DNA of 45,530 nucleotides from contig UQUJ01000020.1 in assembly GCA_900544195.1 (NCBI GenBank), forward strand, positions 1 through 45,530. The letters are read 5' to 3'. Below the pieces are notes generated by a model. That model made no database searches and was not told the origin of the DNA. It worked only from the letters and a program-made list of their open reading frames with translations. Both the position numbers and the translations under genes were made by a program. Below are positions 1 through 8,721 of this stretch, piece by piece (the first letter of the stretch is position 1; the number at the start of each line of letters is the position of its first letter). The DNA is from an uncultured Alistipes sp. Its GTDB lineage: Bacteria; Bacteroidota; Bacteroidia; Bacteroidales; UBA932.

Positions 1-57
1 GCAGGGAAAGAGCTTGCTCTTAACCTTCAAACAAACAATTCAAAACAGCTTCTTATA
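1..57. repeat. Partial arm of the ~165-nt palindromic element
   Basis: The stretch at about 30-57 (AAACAATTCAAAACAGCTTC and flanks) is nearly identical to the right arm of the palindromic element at 26083-26247 and to the reverse complement of its left arm. If the element had full size its centre would lie left of the window, so only the outer right arm is present here. It sits downstream of the minus-strand U32 gene. Confidence 0.6.
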
Positions 58-328
58 ACTTGTGTTTTTGGCATATTCGGCGGTACGCTGCTTCAAACAG
101 CTGTGAGTCATGGCAATAAGATAAGCCTTACTTACAAGAAATCCTATCCACTGTCCAGATTTCCGCAGAACCTCATCATGAATGATATTCAAGTGGAGGA
201 TAAAGTCCTATTCTTCAATAACTTAACCGGCACTACTCACCCCCGGAACAGGCAGGAGGAGGATTCGCCAAAACATTTGTTTACAAAGAGTCAGCTTCCA
301 CGGCCGCATGTGGTTTCCGCCGCTGAAT
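58..328. other. No supported gene; open frame of uncertain meaning
   Basis: The plus frame that begins at base 1 stays open to a stop at 358-360. It runs through the repeat arm at its start and the REP-like palindrome at its end, and its translation resembles no family I recognise. I therefore do not call it a gene. It could be the decayed 3' end of a gene lying left of the window. No promoter box or RNA gene was seen. Confidence 0.3.
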
Positions 329-362
329 CTTCGGTCACTTCGACAGGCTCAGTGACCTGAAG
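329..362. repeat. REP-like palindrome (TTCGACAGGCTCA core)
   Basis: GGTCAC and GTGACC flank the core TTCGACAGGCTCA, and outer CTTC/GAAG bases extend the stem. The same core, degenerate, recurs at 2001-2076, 16638-16662, 16731-16755, 16864-16888 and 32298-32322. It begins 8 bp beyond the stop of the minus-strand U32 gene, so its hairpin could also act as a transcript end. Confidence 0.7.
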
Positions 363-369
363 GCGGGTC

Positions 370-1638
370 TCAGACTTCACTCCAAATGAAAACCTTGTCG
401 CCCCGACGGATCTTTTTGCCGCCCGGCGTGCGAATGTCATCCGGGAATATGACAGGAATGGAGCAAAGCGTCCCTTTCACGGCTTCTTCCGTCGGCTTTA
501 GATCCACACGTATCTCGCTGACATTCTGCTCGATCACTCCTGTAGTCTCCCCGATGATCAGGATGTCGTCACCTTTTCTCAAGGCCTCCGACTCCACCAG
601 CACTTCCGCGACTGAAATCCTGTCGAACCAGTTGGTGATCTTGCCGCAGTAAATCTTCTTGCGTGTGGCGTGGCTGCCATAGACATCGCTCCATTCTCCG
701 AGTCTGGCACCTTGATAGTAACCGTCCCAGAATCCTCTGTTGAAGACCTCGGACAACTCCTCCTTCAAAGATGCAGCCAGTTCAGGTGTGTAACGTCCTT
801 CGCAGACGGCATCCGCCGCCCGACGGTAGCACTCCGCCGTCTTTTTGACATATTCAGCGCTCCTTGCCCGTCCCTCGATCTTGAACACCTTCACGCCCGC
901 GTCGATGATCTTGTCCATGAACTCGATGGTGCACAGGTCCTTGGGCGACATTATGTACTTGTTGTCGATGTTCAGTCTCGTGCCGGTCTCCAGGTCCGTG
1001 ACCTCGTAGCCCCTGCGGCAAAGCTGGTAGCAAGCCCCTCTGTTGGCCGATGCCCCGTAGGTCTGGAGGCTCAGGTAACACTTCCCCGAAACCGCCATGC
1101 AGAGAGCTCCGTGGGCGAACATCTCGATCCGGACCAGATCGCCGGAAGGGCCTTTGATTCCCTCATTTACAATGGCTTCATGAATATCCTTGACCTGATG
1201 CAGGTTGAGTTCCCTGGCCAGCACGATCACGTCGGCAAACTGAGAATAGAACCGCAGCGCCTCGACGTTCGACACGTTGAGCTGGGTCGAGATGTGGACC
1301 TCCAGCCCGATCTTCCGGCAATATGTTATCGCAGCCATGTCCGAGGCGATGATGGCGTTCACTCCCGCCGCCTTGGCCGCGTCCAGAGCCTCCCGCATCG
1401 GGGCGAGATCATCCCCGTAAAGGACGATATTCAGAGTCATGTAGGTCTTGACTCCATATTCCCGGCAGATCTCCACGATCCTCGGCAGGTCATCCGGAGT
1501 GAAATTGTTCGCCGAATGCGAACGCATGTTGAGGTTGCCCACCCCGAAATAGACGGAATCGGCCCCGCCCTGTACCGCGGCGTACAGACATTCGAAATTG
1601 CCGGCCGGCGACATTATCTCAAGTTCCTTCTTGTCCAT
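370..1638 (-). CDS. Peptidase U32 family protein (TrhP/RlhA-like)
   Basis: A 422-residue protein of the U32 'collagenase-like protease' family. Characterised bacterial members such as TrhP and RlhA take part in hydroxylating a tRNA or rRNA pyrimidine rather than in proteolysis. The N-terminal LEIMSPAGNFE is the usual start of the TIM-barrel-like domain. The U32 signature lies at about residues 172-190 (EMFAHGALC..SGKCYLS). Four cysteines, C180, C187, C203 and C207, fit the iron-sulfur ligands known in this family. Length suits the single-domain TrhP type, but I cannot separate TrhP from RlhA by eye. The ATG at 1638 starts right at the conserved N-terminus. It stands alone, divergent from malQ, with a REP-like palindrome just past its stop. 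Confidence 0.88.
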   Translation of the reverse strand: MDKKELEIMSPAGNFECLYAAVQGGADSVYFGVGNLNMRSHSANNFTPDDLPRIVEICREYGVKTYMTLNIVLYGDDLAPMREALDAAKAAGVNAIIASDMAAITYCRKIGLEVHISTQLNVSNVEALRFYSQFADVIVLARELNLHQVKDIHEAIVNEGIKGPSGDLVRIEMFAHGALCMAVSGKCYLSLQTYGASANRGACYQLCRRGYEVTDLETGTRLNIDNKYIMSPKDLCTIEFMDKIIDAGVKVFKIEGRARSAEYVKKTAECYRRAADAVCEGRYTPELAASLKEELSEVFNRGFWDGYYQGARLGEWSDVYGSHATRKKIYCGKITNWFDRISVAEVLVESEALRKGDDILIIGETTGVIEQNVSEIRVDLKPTEEAVKGTLCSIPVIFPDDIRTPGGKKIRRGDKVFIWSEV

Positions 1639-1788
1639 TGTCTCTGAATATTATTCCTCAAAATTAATCCATAAAATCACCAAACACAAATTTCCTGTCT
1701 CCTTTTGTTCACAAAACCATGTTCAAATCCAGATATTTTCGCTAATATTGCAAATTGTGGCGGACAAATTCCGTGACACAATGACACT

Positions 1789-4230
1789 ATGCGACTTAAA
1801 ATAACCCTTGAATATTTCACCTCTCCGGGAGAGGAACTGATTCTGGTTCTCTCCGACGGAAAATCAATAGCGATGGAATATGTTGCCGGAGGACGCTGGG
1901 AGGCTTCTTTGGAGATGCCTTCCAAGGCTGCGGAGCTTGAATATTCATTTGAACTTCATCGTGACGGGCAGTGTGTGCGCCGCGAGTGGGGACACCATTC
2001 GGTCCCTGAGCCTGTGGTTCGACAGGGCTCACCAACCATCGAAGGGGCCGGTGCTTCGACATGCTCAGCGACCGGCGCCCTTGAAATCCGCGACCGCTGG
2101 CAGGACCGTCCCGAGGATTCCCCGTTCTGGACCAAGGCTTTCACCGATGTGATTTTCAAGAGAAAGCAGTACTCGGCAAAGCGTTCCGGCAATGTGACAT
2201 TCACCGTTCCGTGCGCGCGAATCCGTAAGGATGAGGTTCTGGCCATCACCGGCAGCGGCAAACGTTTCGGAGAATGGACGAAATTCGTTCCTCTGTCATG
2301 TTGCTCCGCCCCGATGTGGACCGTGACCCTTGATGTGAAAGCACCTTTTGAGTATAAGTTCGTTATCCTTGACGCAAAGTCCGGAGTCCCGAAGACTTGG
2401 GAGTCTGGTCCGAACCATCTTTTCGCCGATGTTCCGGCAAAGGGTAATTCCTTGGAAATCAGAGATTTCATTCCAAAGTTCGAGACCAAGCCTTGGCGCG
2501 GGGCCGGCACTGCCATCCCTGTCTTCTCCCTCCGCAGCGAGACAAGCTTCGGCGTGGGCGAGTTCAAGGATCTCAAGAAACTGGTTGACTGGGCCGCGCT
2601 CACAGGCCAGGGCATCATCCAGATCCTGCCGATCAACGACACCACGATGACAGGAACATGGACGGATTCCTACCCTTACAACGCCAACTCGACATTCGCC
2701 TTGCATCCGCTGTTCATACATCTGCCTGACGCCGGGGTCAAGGCCGACAAGGGATATAAAGTCCTCCAGAAAGAGCTCAATGCTCTTCCTGTCGTTGATT
2801 ATGAAAGGGTTAACAAAGAAAAAAATCGCCTTTTGAAAGAAGCCTTCGAGACTGGCGGACAAGAGGTCATGTCTGGAGCGGCCTACAAGAAATTCTATTC
2901 CGCCAACAAGGACTGGCTCGTTCCTTACGCCGCTTTCTGTGCGCTCAGGGACATCAACGGTACGCCGGAGTTCGGGAAATGGAAATCCCTTTCTGAATAT
3001 TCAGAAACCAAGGTCAAGTCATTCTGTCGCAGGCACAAGAGCGATACGGATTTCTACTGCTACGTCCAGTTCTGCCTTGACGCTCAATTGAAGGAGGCTG
3101 TTGAATATGCCCACTCGAAGGGCGTGGCCATCAAGGGCGACCTTCCGATCGGAATCAGCCGCACGAGTGTGGACGCCTGGCAATTTCCGCATCTGTTCAA
3201 CCTTGACTCTCAGGCCGGGGCACCGCCTGACGCTTTCGCTGCCGATGGCCAGAACTGGGGTCTTCCGACCTACAACTGGGAAGAGATGGCCAAGGATGGC
3301 TACGCCTGGTGGAAAGCAAGGCTCAGAAAGATGAGTGAGTATTTCGACGCGTTCCGGATTGATCATATTCTTGGATTTTTCCGCATCTGGGAGATTCCGA
3401 TGGGAGTCAAATCGGGATTGCTGGGACATTTCAACCCTGCGCTCCCGTACTCCGCCGATGAACTCCATAGCCGTGGCTTCAATCCTGATTCTCAGTTGTT
3501 TGTGCCGGATCCGCATCGTGATGGATGGTATCATCCACGCATCGCCTCGCAGAACACCGAGGACTATCAGAGGTTGAATGATTCTTTGAAGAATGCCTAC
3601 AACGATCTCTACAACGATTTCTTCTATCATCGGCACAACGGTTTCTGGAAAGAATGCGCGATGAGGAAACTGCCGGCGCTTCTGGACTCCACCGGAATGC
3701 TGGCCTGCGGAGAGGATCTCGGAATGATTCCAGCCTGTGTTCCGGAAGTGATGAAGGAACTGCACATCCTTTCGCTTGAGATTCAGAGGATGCCGAAGTC
3801 TCCTCAGAAGACATTTGACGAGCCGTGGACATATCCTTATCTGTCAGTCTGCGCGACCGGCACGCACGACACATCCACTTTGCGTGGCTGGTGGGAGGAG
3901 GACCGAACGATGTCCGAGCGTTTCTTCCATGAGATTCTTCACTGCGATGGGACGGCTCCGTACTTCTGCGAACCGTGGATCTGTGAACGGATTGTAAACC
4001 AGCATCTGAACTCGCCTTCGATGCTGTGTGTCCTCCCGCTTCAGGACTGGATGTCCATCGACGGTGAGGTCCGTTACCAGGGCAAGCCGGAGGATGAGCG
4101 GATCAACATCCCGGCCATTCCCCGCCACTACTGGCACTGGAGAATGCACATAACCCTTGAGGATCTCCTGTCCCGCACCGATTTCAACCGCACCCTCCAC
4201 GATCTCATTTCAGATTCCGGAAGAGGTTAG
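1789..4230 (+). CDS. malQ: 4-alpha-glucanotransferase (amylomaltase), CBM20-GH77
   Basis: An 813-residue GH77 disproportionating enzyme that moves alpha-1,4-glucan segments between maltodextrins in the cytoplasm. Two starch-binding CBM20 modules come first (about residues 1-66 and 130-220; the second has the GSGKRFGEW..PLS pattern), then the catalytic barrel from about 235. Catalytic residues are visible: the nucleophile D525 in FRIDH, the acid/base E642 in CGEDLG, and D694 in THDTS. No signal peptide is seen. Residues about 71-97 are encoded by a REP-like palindromic insertion and break the link between the CBM20 modules without disrupting the frame. The ATG at 1789 is the first in frame, and the CBM20 fold begins at once. 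A long hairpin follows the stop. No other glycogen or maltose genes adjoin it. Confidence 0.95.
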   Translation: MRLKITLEYFTSPGEELILVLSDGKSIAMEYVAGGRWEASLEMPSKAAELEYSFELHRDGQCVRREWGHHSVPEPVVRQGSPTIEGAGASTCSATGALEIRDRWQDRPEDSPFWTKAFTDVIFKRKQYSAKRSGNVTFTVPCARIRKDEVLAITGSGKRFGEWTKFVPLSCCSAPMWTVTLDVKAPFEYKFVILDAKSGVPKTWESGPNHLFADVPAKGNSLEIRDFIPKFETKPWRGAGTAIPVFSLRSETSFGVGEFKDLKKLVDWAALTGQGIIQILPINDTTMTGTWTDSYPYNANSTFALHPLFIHLPDAGVKADKGYKVLQKELNALPVVDYERVNKEKNRLLKEAFETGGQEVMSGAAYKKFYSANKDWLVPYAAFCALRDINGTPEFGKWKSLSEYSETKVKSFCRRHKSDTDFYCYVQFCLDAQLKEAVEYAHSKGVAIKGDLPIGISRTSVDAWQFPHLFNLDSQAGAPPDAFAADGQNWGLPTYNWEEMAKDGYAWWKARLRKMSEYFDAFRIDHILGFFRIWEIPMGVKSGLLGHFNPALPYSADELHSRGFNPDSQLFVPDPHRDGWYHPRIASQNTEDYQRLNDSLKNAYNDLYNDFFYHRHNGFWKECAMRKLPALLDSTGMLACGEDLGMIPACVPEVMKELHILSLEIQRMPKSPQKTFDEPWTYPYLSVCATGTHDTSTLRGWWEEDRTMSERFFHEILHCDGTAPYFCEPWICERIVNQHLNSPSMLCVLPLQDWMSIDGEVRYQGKPEDERINIPAIPRHYWHWRMHITLEDLLSRTDFNRTLHDLISDSGRG
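2001..2080. repeat. REP-like palindrome pair inserted in frame in malQ
   Basis: Two head-to-head palindromic units lie inside the malQ reading frame. Unit one is 2001-2036: GGTCCCTGAGCCTGT, then TTCGACAGGGCTCACCAACC. Unit two is 2047-2076: CCGGTGCTTCGACATGCTCA then GCGACCGG, with complementary ends. Both carry the TTCGACA-GCTCA core seen in intergenic copies in this window. They add about 26 codons with no stop. The encoded peptide, rich in Gly, Ala, Ser and Thr, resembles no part of CBM20 or GH77. Confidence 0.75.
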
Positions 4231-4242
4231 ACATCGGTTTAA

Positions 4243-4315
4243 GACGCTCAAGAAAAAGAAATTCCCGAATTTTGCACGTTACCAAAATTCGGGAATTTCT
4301 TTTTCTCTGAGCGTT
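4243..4315 (+). terminator. Long-stem terminator hairpin after malQ
   Basis: A near-perfect inverted repeat with about 32 bp per arm. The left arm ends in GAAATTCCCGAATTTTG and the right arm starts with CAAAATTCGGGAATTTC; the loop is about 9 nt, and the U-rich run TTTCTTTTTCT lies inside the right arm. It begins 12 bp after the malQ stop. The stem is much longer than a typical intrinsic terminator, and it lies only 11 bp before the palindromic element at 4327. Confidence 0.7.
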
Positions 4316-4326
4316 AGGATTAGACG

Positions 4327-4494
4327 TTAAGGAACATGAAAAAAAATAAGTTGCTTCAGATTAAGAGAAGATTTTCGAGGATAGATCTTTTTTTGAAGAA
4401 GGAGTGTGCCGGTGGCACATGACTGATGAGAAAAGAGATCTAGACCGAAAAGATTCCTTAAGATGATGCAGGTTATTTTTTGAATGTTACTTAA
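4327..4494. repeat. Palindromic element copy 1 (~168 nt)
   Basis: An imperfect palindrome centred on the apex TGTGCC-GGT-GGCACA at 4405-4419. The outer arms pair as TTAAGGAACATGAAAAA with TTTTTTGAATGTTACTTAA. The middle arms pair as ATAGATCTTTTT with AAAAGAGATCTA. TGACTGATGAG follows the apex. The central 75 bp are nearly identical, in reverse orientation, to those of the element at 34605-34767. It lies between the malQ terminator and the purT promoter and holds no ORF. Confidence 0.75.
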
Positions 4495-4517
4495 TAATGG
4501 CATAGGCCTTAAAAATC

Positions 4518-4548
4518 TTGTCGCAGAGGTTGAATATTCGTAAATTTG
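4518..4548 (+). promoter_or_regulatory. purT promoter (Bacteroidota -33/-7 type)
   Basis: TTG at 4518-4520, a 20-bp spacer, then a perfect -7 box TAAATTTG at 4541-4548, 24 bp before the purT ATG. No PurR-type operator or purine riboswitch was recognised between the box and the gene. Confidence 0.7.
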
Positions 4549-4572
4549 ATGTCTTAAATACAATTATTCAGT

Positions 4573-5757
4573 ATGGCAAACATTGGTAACCCTTACACTC
4601 CTGTCGGGAAAAAGGTGGTTCTCTGCGGATCCGGGGAACTCGGAAAAGAAATCGCGATCGAGCTTGAGCGCTATGGCGTGCACGTCGTGGCGGTGGATAA
4701 ATATGCTAATGCTCCTGCTATGCAGGTGGCGCAATCGTCTCATGTCCTGTCAATGCTTGACGGGGATGCCCTTGCGGAGATGATCGAGAAGGAGAATCCG
4801 GATCTGATTATCCCAGAGGTGGAAGCGATCGCGACTCCAAAATTGATAGAGCTCGAAAAGAAAGGCTATACGGTCATCCCGACAGCCAACGCCACTTACC
4901 TGACAATGAACAGGGAAGGAATCAGACGCCTTGCGGCAGAGGAACTTGGAATTCCAACCTCAAAGTATGAGTTCGCCCAGACGGAAGATGAGTTCAGGGC
5001 CGCCGTGGGACGGATCGGTTTCCCTTGCGTGGTTAAGCCGGTGATGAGTTCTTCCGGTCACGGCCAGAGTGTGGTACGTAATGAGTCTCAGGTCGCCGAA
5101 GCTTGGAGAATTTCCCAGGAGGGCGGACGTGCCGGTGGCGGGAAGGTCATCGTTGAGGGCTTTGTGGATTTTGACTATGAGATCACTCTGCTGACAGTCC
5201 GTCACTGCGCAGGAACAACTTTCCTCAAGCCTGTGGGGCATCATCAGGTTGATGGCGATTACCGTGAGTCCTGGCAGCCTCAAGGGATGAGTGCGGCGGC
5301 GGAGAAGAAGGCCCAGGAGATCGCGGGAAAGATAACTGACGCTTTGGGAGGCTACGGAATATTCGGAGTCGAGCTTTTCGTCAAAGGTGAAGACGTGATC
5401 TTCAGCGAAGTATCTCCAAGACCGCATGACACCGGAATGGTTACGATGATCTCGCAGGACATGTCTGAATTCGCACTCCATGCCCGCGCGGTTCTGGGTC
5501 TTCCTGTTCCGGAAGTACGTTTCTACGGACCGTCCGCTTCGAAGGCAATTGTCGTCGAGGGCGACACAACTGAATATGAGTTTCAGAATGTTGACAAGGT
5601 TCTTGAAGAGCCCGGAGTGCAAGTCAGATTCTTCGGGAAACCGGAGATCAGAGGGCACCGCCGCGTCGGAGTCATCCTCGCCACGGACGAGACTGTCGAG
5701 AAGGCTCTTCAGAAAGCCGAGAGAGCATATTCAAAACTTAAGGTGAAAGTCTATTAG
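4573..5757 (+). CDS. purT: Formate-dependent phosphoribosylglycinamide formyltransferase
   Basis: A 394-residue cytoplasmic enzyme. It makes formyl-GAR from GAR, formate and ATP, giving a folate-independent third step of de novo purine synthesis. Length matches E. coli PurT (392). The N-terminal nucleotide-binding loop VVLCGSGELGKE is at about 15-26. The ATP-grasp core includes CVVKPVMSSSGHGQS (about 152-166), the VEGFVDFDYEIT strand, and the metal-binding FSEVSPRPHDTG (about 277-288). It has its own promoter and is followed by the convergent hydrolase gene, so it is a single-gene unit rather than part of a purine operon. No truncation is seen. Confidence 0.96.
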   Translation: MANIGNPYTPVGKKVVLCGSGELGKEIAIELERYGVHVVAVDKYANAPAMQVAQSSHVLSMLDGDALAEMIEKENPDLIIPEVEAIATPKLIELEKKGYTVIPTANATYLTMNREGIRRLAAEELGIPTSKYEFAQTEDEFRAAVGRIGFPCVVKPVMSSSGHGQSVVRNESQVAEAWRISQEGGRAGGGKVIVEGFVDFDYEITLLTVRHCAGTTFLKPVGHHQVDGDYRESWQPQGMSAAAEKKAQEIAGKITDALGGYGIFGVELFVKGEDVIFSEVSPRPHDTGMVTMISQDMSEFALHARAVLGLPVPEVRFYGPSASKAIVVEGDTTEYEFQNVDKVLEEPGVQVRFFGKPEIRGHRRVGVILATDETVEKALQKAERAYSKLKVKVY

Positions 5758-5776
5758 GAATATCTTGTCTTGGGCA

Positions 5777-6688
5777 TCATGCAAGTTTTGCCATGACATC
5801 TTCCCATACCTTGAGTCTGCCTGTCTCGTTGAGGATTTCGTGCCGCATTTCAGGATAGAGATGAAGGTCTGTGTTCTTGTAGCCCAGTCGCTCCATCAGG
5901 TCGGCGGCCTTGCCGATCGCTTTGTCGGAGATCCGGCATGGATCCTCTGCCCCGGAGATGAAATGTACCGGAAGACTTGGGTTCGACATCTTCCAGCCTT
6001 TCGGACTGTAGCAGTCCTTCATCAGATCCAAGAGGTTCTTGAAGCCATTGACAGTGAATGTGAACATGCAGTAAGGGTCATTGTGGTAGGCCTCAAGCGT
6101 GTCCTTGTCAGAGCATACCCATGCGGATGGATAGCCCTCGTCTTCGAAAGGCTTGTTGAAGGAACCGAACGACAGATTCTGGAGTAGAGGCGAGCGGTAA
6201 TGTCCTCCTTTGAACAGTCCTATCAGGCTGGCCAGCAGACGTCCCGCACCGCCGGCAGGATTGTAGCTCGGGCAGCCGCACACGAATAGCGTGTCGATGC
6301 TGTCATCGTAACGCTTTGTGAACGAGCGCACGGCCATGGAACCCATGCTGTGTCCGAAAAGAGTGTACGGCAGAATGGGATAAGAGGCCTTGATCTCATT
6401 CTGAACCAGACGGATGTCCTCCACAAGAGCCCTCCATCCGCCTTTGTACATATACCCCAAATCCTCTTCGCTCCGGACGGTCTCGCCGTGTCCCCGATGG
6501 TCGTGGACAGCGCAGATGTACCCGTGCGAGGAAAGGTATTCCATGAAAGGAACATATCTCTCCTTGTGCTCGCACATCCCGTGCACGATCTGCACAATGC
6601 CTTTTGGCTCGCCGGCAGGCTCGCTGATGAGCATCGCCAATTGCAACCCGTCCGAGGACGCCTCGATTTTCCGCTTTAGCATATTCAT
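5777..6688 (-). CDS. Alpha/beta hydrolase, monoacylglycerol-lipase-like (S33)
   Basis: A 303-residue serine hydrolase of the Hydrolase_4/lysophospholipase family. It has the HG oxyanion segment (VHGMCEHKERY, about 35-45), the motif HDHRGHGET (62-70), and the nucleophile S114 in GHSMGS. A likely acid is the Asp in FISGAEDPC (about 253), and the catalytic His is H283 in MRHEIL. No signal peptide is visible, so it probably acts in the cytoplasm on monoglycerides or related esters. The substrate cannot be read from sequence. Start is M1 or M3. It converges on purT with only 19 bp between stops. A decayed outer-membrane-protein gene end lies just upstream. Confidence 0.85.
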   Translation of the reverse strand: MNMLKRKIEASSDGLQLAMLISEPAGEPKGIVQIVHGMCEHKERYVPFMEYLSSHGYICAVHDHRGHGETVRSEEDLGYMYKGGWRALVEDIRLVQNEIKASYPILPYTLFGHSMGSMAVRSFTKRYDDSIDTLFVCGCPSYNPAGGAGRLLASLIGLFKGGHYRSPLLQNLSFGSFNKPFEDEGYPSAWVCSDKDTLEAYHNDPYCMFTFTVNGFKNLLDLMKDCYSPKGWKMSNPSLPVHFISGAEDPCRISDKAIGKAADLMERLGYKNTDLHLYPEMRHEILNETGRLKVWEDVMAKLA

Positions 6689-6734
6689 TGATTTTTAGAT
6701 TGCTCTGTCTTCCATGGCTTTCGCCAAAAAAAGA

Positions 6735-6858
6735 TTACTGCATATCGTATGCCTTGACATCGACAGATTGTGTTTGGCGGAACTTCCCGAATCTCCAGTA
6801 CACGCGGAACGTGTAGCTTCTGCCGAGTCTTTCAATGTAGTTATGTGACTTAGTATGA
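6735..6858 (-). pseudogene. Remnant of the C-terminus of an outer-membrane beta-barrel/TonB receptor-like protein
   Basis: On the minus strand a frame of about 38 codons reads YIERLGRSYTFRVYWRFGKF and ends at a stop at 6735-6737. The pattern SYTFRVYWRFGKF is typical of the last beta-strands of Bacteroidota TonB-dependent/OMP_b-brl proteins. No start codon or preceding barrel is present, so this is the 3' stub of a deleted gene of usually more than 700 residues. It lies between two intact divergent genes. Confidence 0.5.
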
Positions 6859-6921
6859 CTTGATGATTGGTTTCAGTTTGGGCCATAAATCAATTTAAAA
6901 TTTTTCTTTTGGTCGAATTTA

Positions 6922-6952
6922 TTTGCGAATTTAGGGAATAAGCCTACATTTG
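6922..6952 (+). promoter_or_regulatory. Promoter of the FadL-type gene
   Basis: TTTG at 6922-6925, a 19-bp spacer, then the -7 box TACATTTG at 6945-6952, 29 bp before the ATG at 6982. This is a close match to the Bacteroidota sigma-ABfr consensus. Confidence 0.7.
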
Positions 6953-6981
6953 TTCCGAAAATTACAATAAAATTCGACTAA

Positions 6982-8505
6982 ATGAAAAGAATGATTGTAC
7001 TTGCAGCGGCCATTTGCGCCGCCGCTTTCACCGCCAAGGCTGGCGGCTATGTCACGAACACTAATCAGAATGTGGCGTTCTTGAGGAACCCGGCGCAGAA
7101 CGCCGTGATAGGAGTTCAGGGAGCATATTTCAATCCGGCAGGAATCGGATTCATGGACAATGGATGGCATTTGGCGTTCGATGTCCAGACGGCACTGCAG
7201 AGGCGTTACACGACATCTACTTACGAGCCGCTCAAATACGGTGTGGACAACGAGGGCAGAGGGTACAAGAAATACACCGGCAAGTCCTTCGTGCCGGCTC
7301 TTCCGCATTTGAGCCTAGCTTTCAAGCACGACAATCTGTTCGCGTCATTCCATTTCGGAGTGGTCTCCGGAGGCGGCAAGGCGAAGTATGATCAGGGGCT
7401 CGGATCGTTCGAGGCTCCGGTCGCGATGATTCCGGCGCTGATCAATAATTTGGCTGGCTCCCAGATGGTTACCGGCTACGATGTCGATGTCAACCTGACC
7501 GGAGAACAGTACAACTTCGCGGGCCAGCTGAACATCGGCTACAAGATCAATCCGCAATGGAGCGTCTCCGCCGGCGTGCGTCTTAACTACATTTCCAACT
7601 ACTATCTCGGAAGCCTGAGGAACATCCAGTTACAGTTCGGAGGCCAGATGCTTCCCGCAGCGAATGTGCTGGGCGCGGCTGTGTCAGCGATCTCCGGAGG
7701 ACTGATCCCGACTGAAACCGCTGTCGGAATGGTCGGCGGACTTGTAAGCGACAAGGAACTTGACGCACATCAGAAAGACATCGCCTGGACTCCGGTCCTT
7801 TCGGTGGACTACAAGACCGGCAAGTTCAATTTCTCGGCCCGCTACGAGTTCAACACGAAAGTACGCCTGAAGAATGACACAAAGGCGAACACCACAGGAA
7901 TATCCCAGTTCGATGACGGCAAGGAGATCGCCGCCGACATCCCCGCCAACATCAACATCGGTGCGGAATATTCAGTCAAACCGAATTTCAGGGTCGCTCT
8001 CGGCGCCAACTACTATTTCGACAAGCAATCGAAGCAGTACAACAACGAGACCGGCCTTAACGATAAGCAGAACTATCTGAAACACAATTCATTTGAAATT
8101 CTCGGCGGACTTGAGTACGACCTCAGCGATGTCGTGACCCTCAGCATCGGCGCCAACAGCAGCACATTCGGCTTCGGCAACGACGCGAAGTACATCTCCG
8201 ACCTCAGCTACACCACCAGTTCAATCTCGGGCGGCCTCGGCGCAAGGTTCCACGTCAGCCCGAAAGTCGCCATTGATTTGGGAATATACAAGACGTTCTT
8301 CATGCACTTCACCAAAGAACAGGCCGACTACGGCGGAAACGGAGCCCTGATCGCCGCGAAACTCTCCCCGGTCCTCGGCCAGTTGGCCCCGACGGTTCCC
8401 GGCCTTGCCGAGAAACTCGATGTCAAGAACCTCCAGATCCCCGGTCAGGATGACTTCTACCGTACAAGTATCGTCGGCGGCATAGGCGTGACCTTCAAGT
8501 TCTAG
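6982..8505 (+). CDS. FadL/OmpP1/TodX-family outer-membrane transporter
   Basis: A 507-residue outer-membrane protein. The signal peptide (about residues 1-20, KRMIVLAAAICAAAFTAKA) is followed by the family hallmark FNPAGIGFM (about 51-59, the NPAG motif of the hatch region). Alternating beta-strands follow, to a C-terminal strand ending in Phe (GVTFKF). Relatives move long-chain fatty acids or other hydrophobic compounds across the outer membrane; the substrate here is unknown. It has its own promoter and a hairpin after the stop, so it is monocistronic. No fatty-acid degradation genes lie nearby. Confidence 0.88.
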   Translation: MKRMIVLAAAICAAAFTAKAGGYVTNTNQNVAFLRNPAQNAVIGVQGAYFNPAGIGFMDNGWHLAFDVQTALQRRYTTSTYEPLKYGVDNEGRGYKKYTGKSFVPALPHLSLAFKHDNLFASFHFGVVSGGGKAKYDQGLGSFEAPVAMIPALINNLAGSQMVTGYDVDVNLTGEQYNFAGQLNIGYKINPQWSVSAGVRLNYISNYYLGSLRNIQLQFGGQMLPAANVLGAAVSAISGGLIPTETAVGMVGGLVSDKELDAHQKDIAWTPVLSVDYKTGKFNFSARYEFNTKVRLKNDTKANTTGISQFDDGKEIAADIPANINIGAEYSVKPNFRVALGANYYFDKQSKQYNNETGLNDKQNYLKHNSFEILGGLEYDLSDVVTLSIGANSSTFGFGNDAKYISDLSYTTSSISGGLGARFHVSPKVAIDLGIYKTFFMHFTKEQADYGGNGALIAAKLSPVLGQLAPTVPGLAEKLDVKNLQIPGQDDFYRTSIVGGIGVTFKF

Positions 8506-8537
8506 TGAAGCAACATCGAAGCCTCCTGATTTGAAAT

Positions 8538-8577
8538 CTTTGAATATGTCTGCCGTCATAGGCGGGCATATTCAAAG
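8538..8577 (+). terminator. Hairpin downstream of the FadL-type gene
   Basis: CTTTGAATATG and CATATTCAAAG are perfectly complementary, with inner GCC/GGC pairs, 32 bp after the stop. There is no clear T-run, so it may be a processing or stabilising hairpin rather than a strong terminator. The arms contain GAATAT and its complement. Confidence 0.5.
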
Positions 8578-8721
8578 TCCGTGGTGGATAATTTATTAAT
8601 ACACAACTAATTAAAAGGGCATCCTCACTACCGAAGGGCACACCTTACTAAAACACTTATTATAAAGATGTTAGCCTCCACACATCTGAATCTGAGGGAT
8701 TATTCGTAAATTGCGGATAAT

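Noticed and set aside
670..1647. Long plus-strand open frame over the U32 gene
   Set aside because: It mirrors the coding strand of a clear family member and its translation has no family resemblance.
4419..4455. CTGATGAG followed by CCGAAA in palindromic element 1, like a hammerhead ribozyme core
   Set aside because: No proper stem II lies between the two motifs, copy 3 lacks the GAAA box, and copy 2 has too short a spacer; the conserved feature is the overall palindrome.
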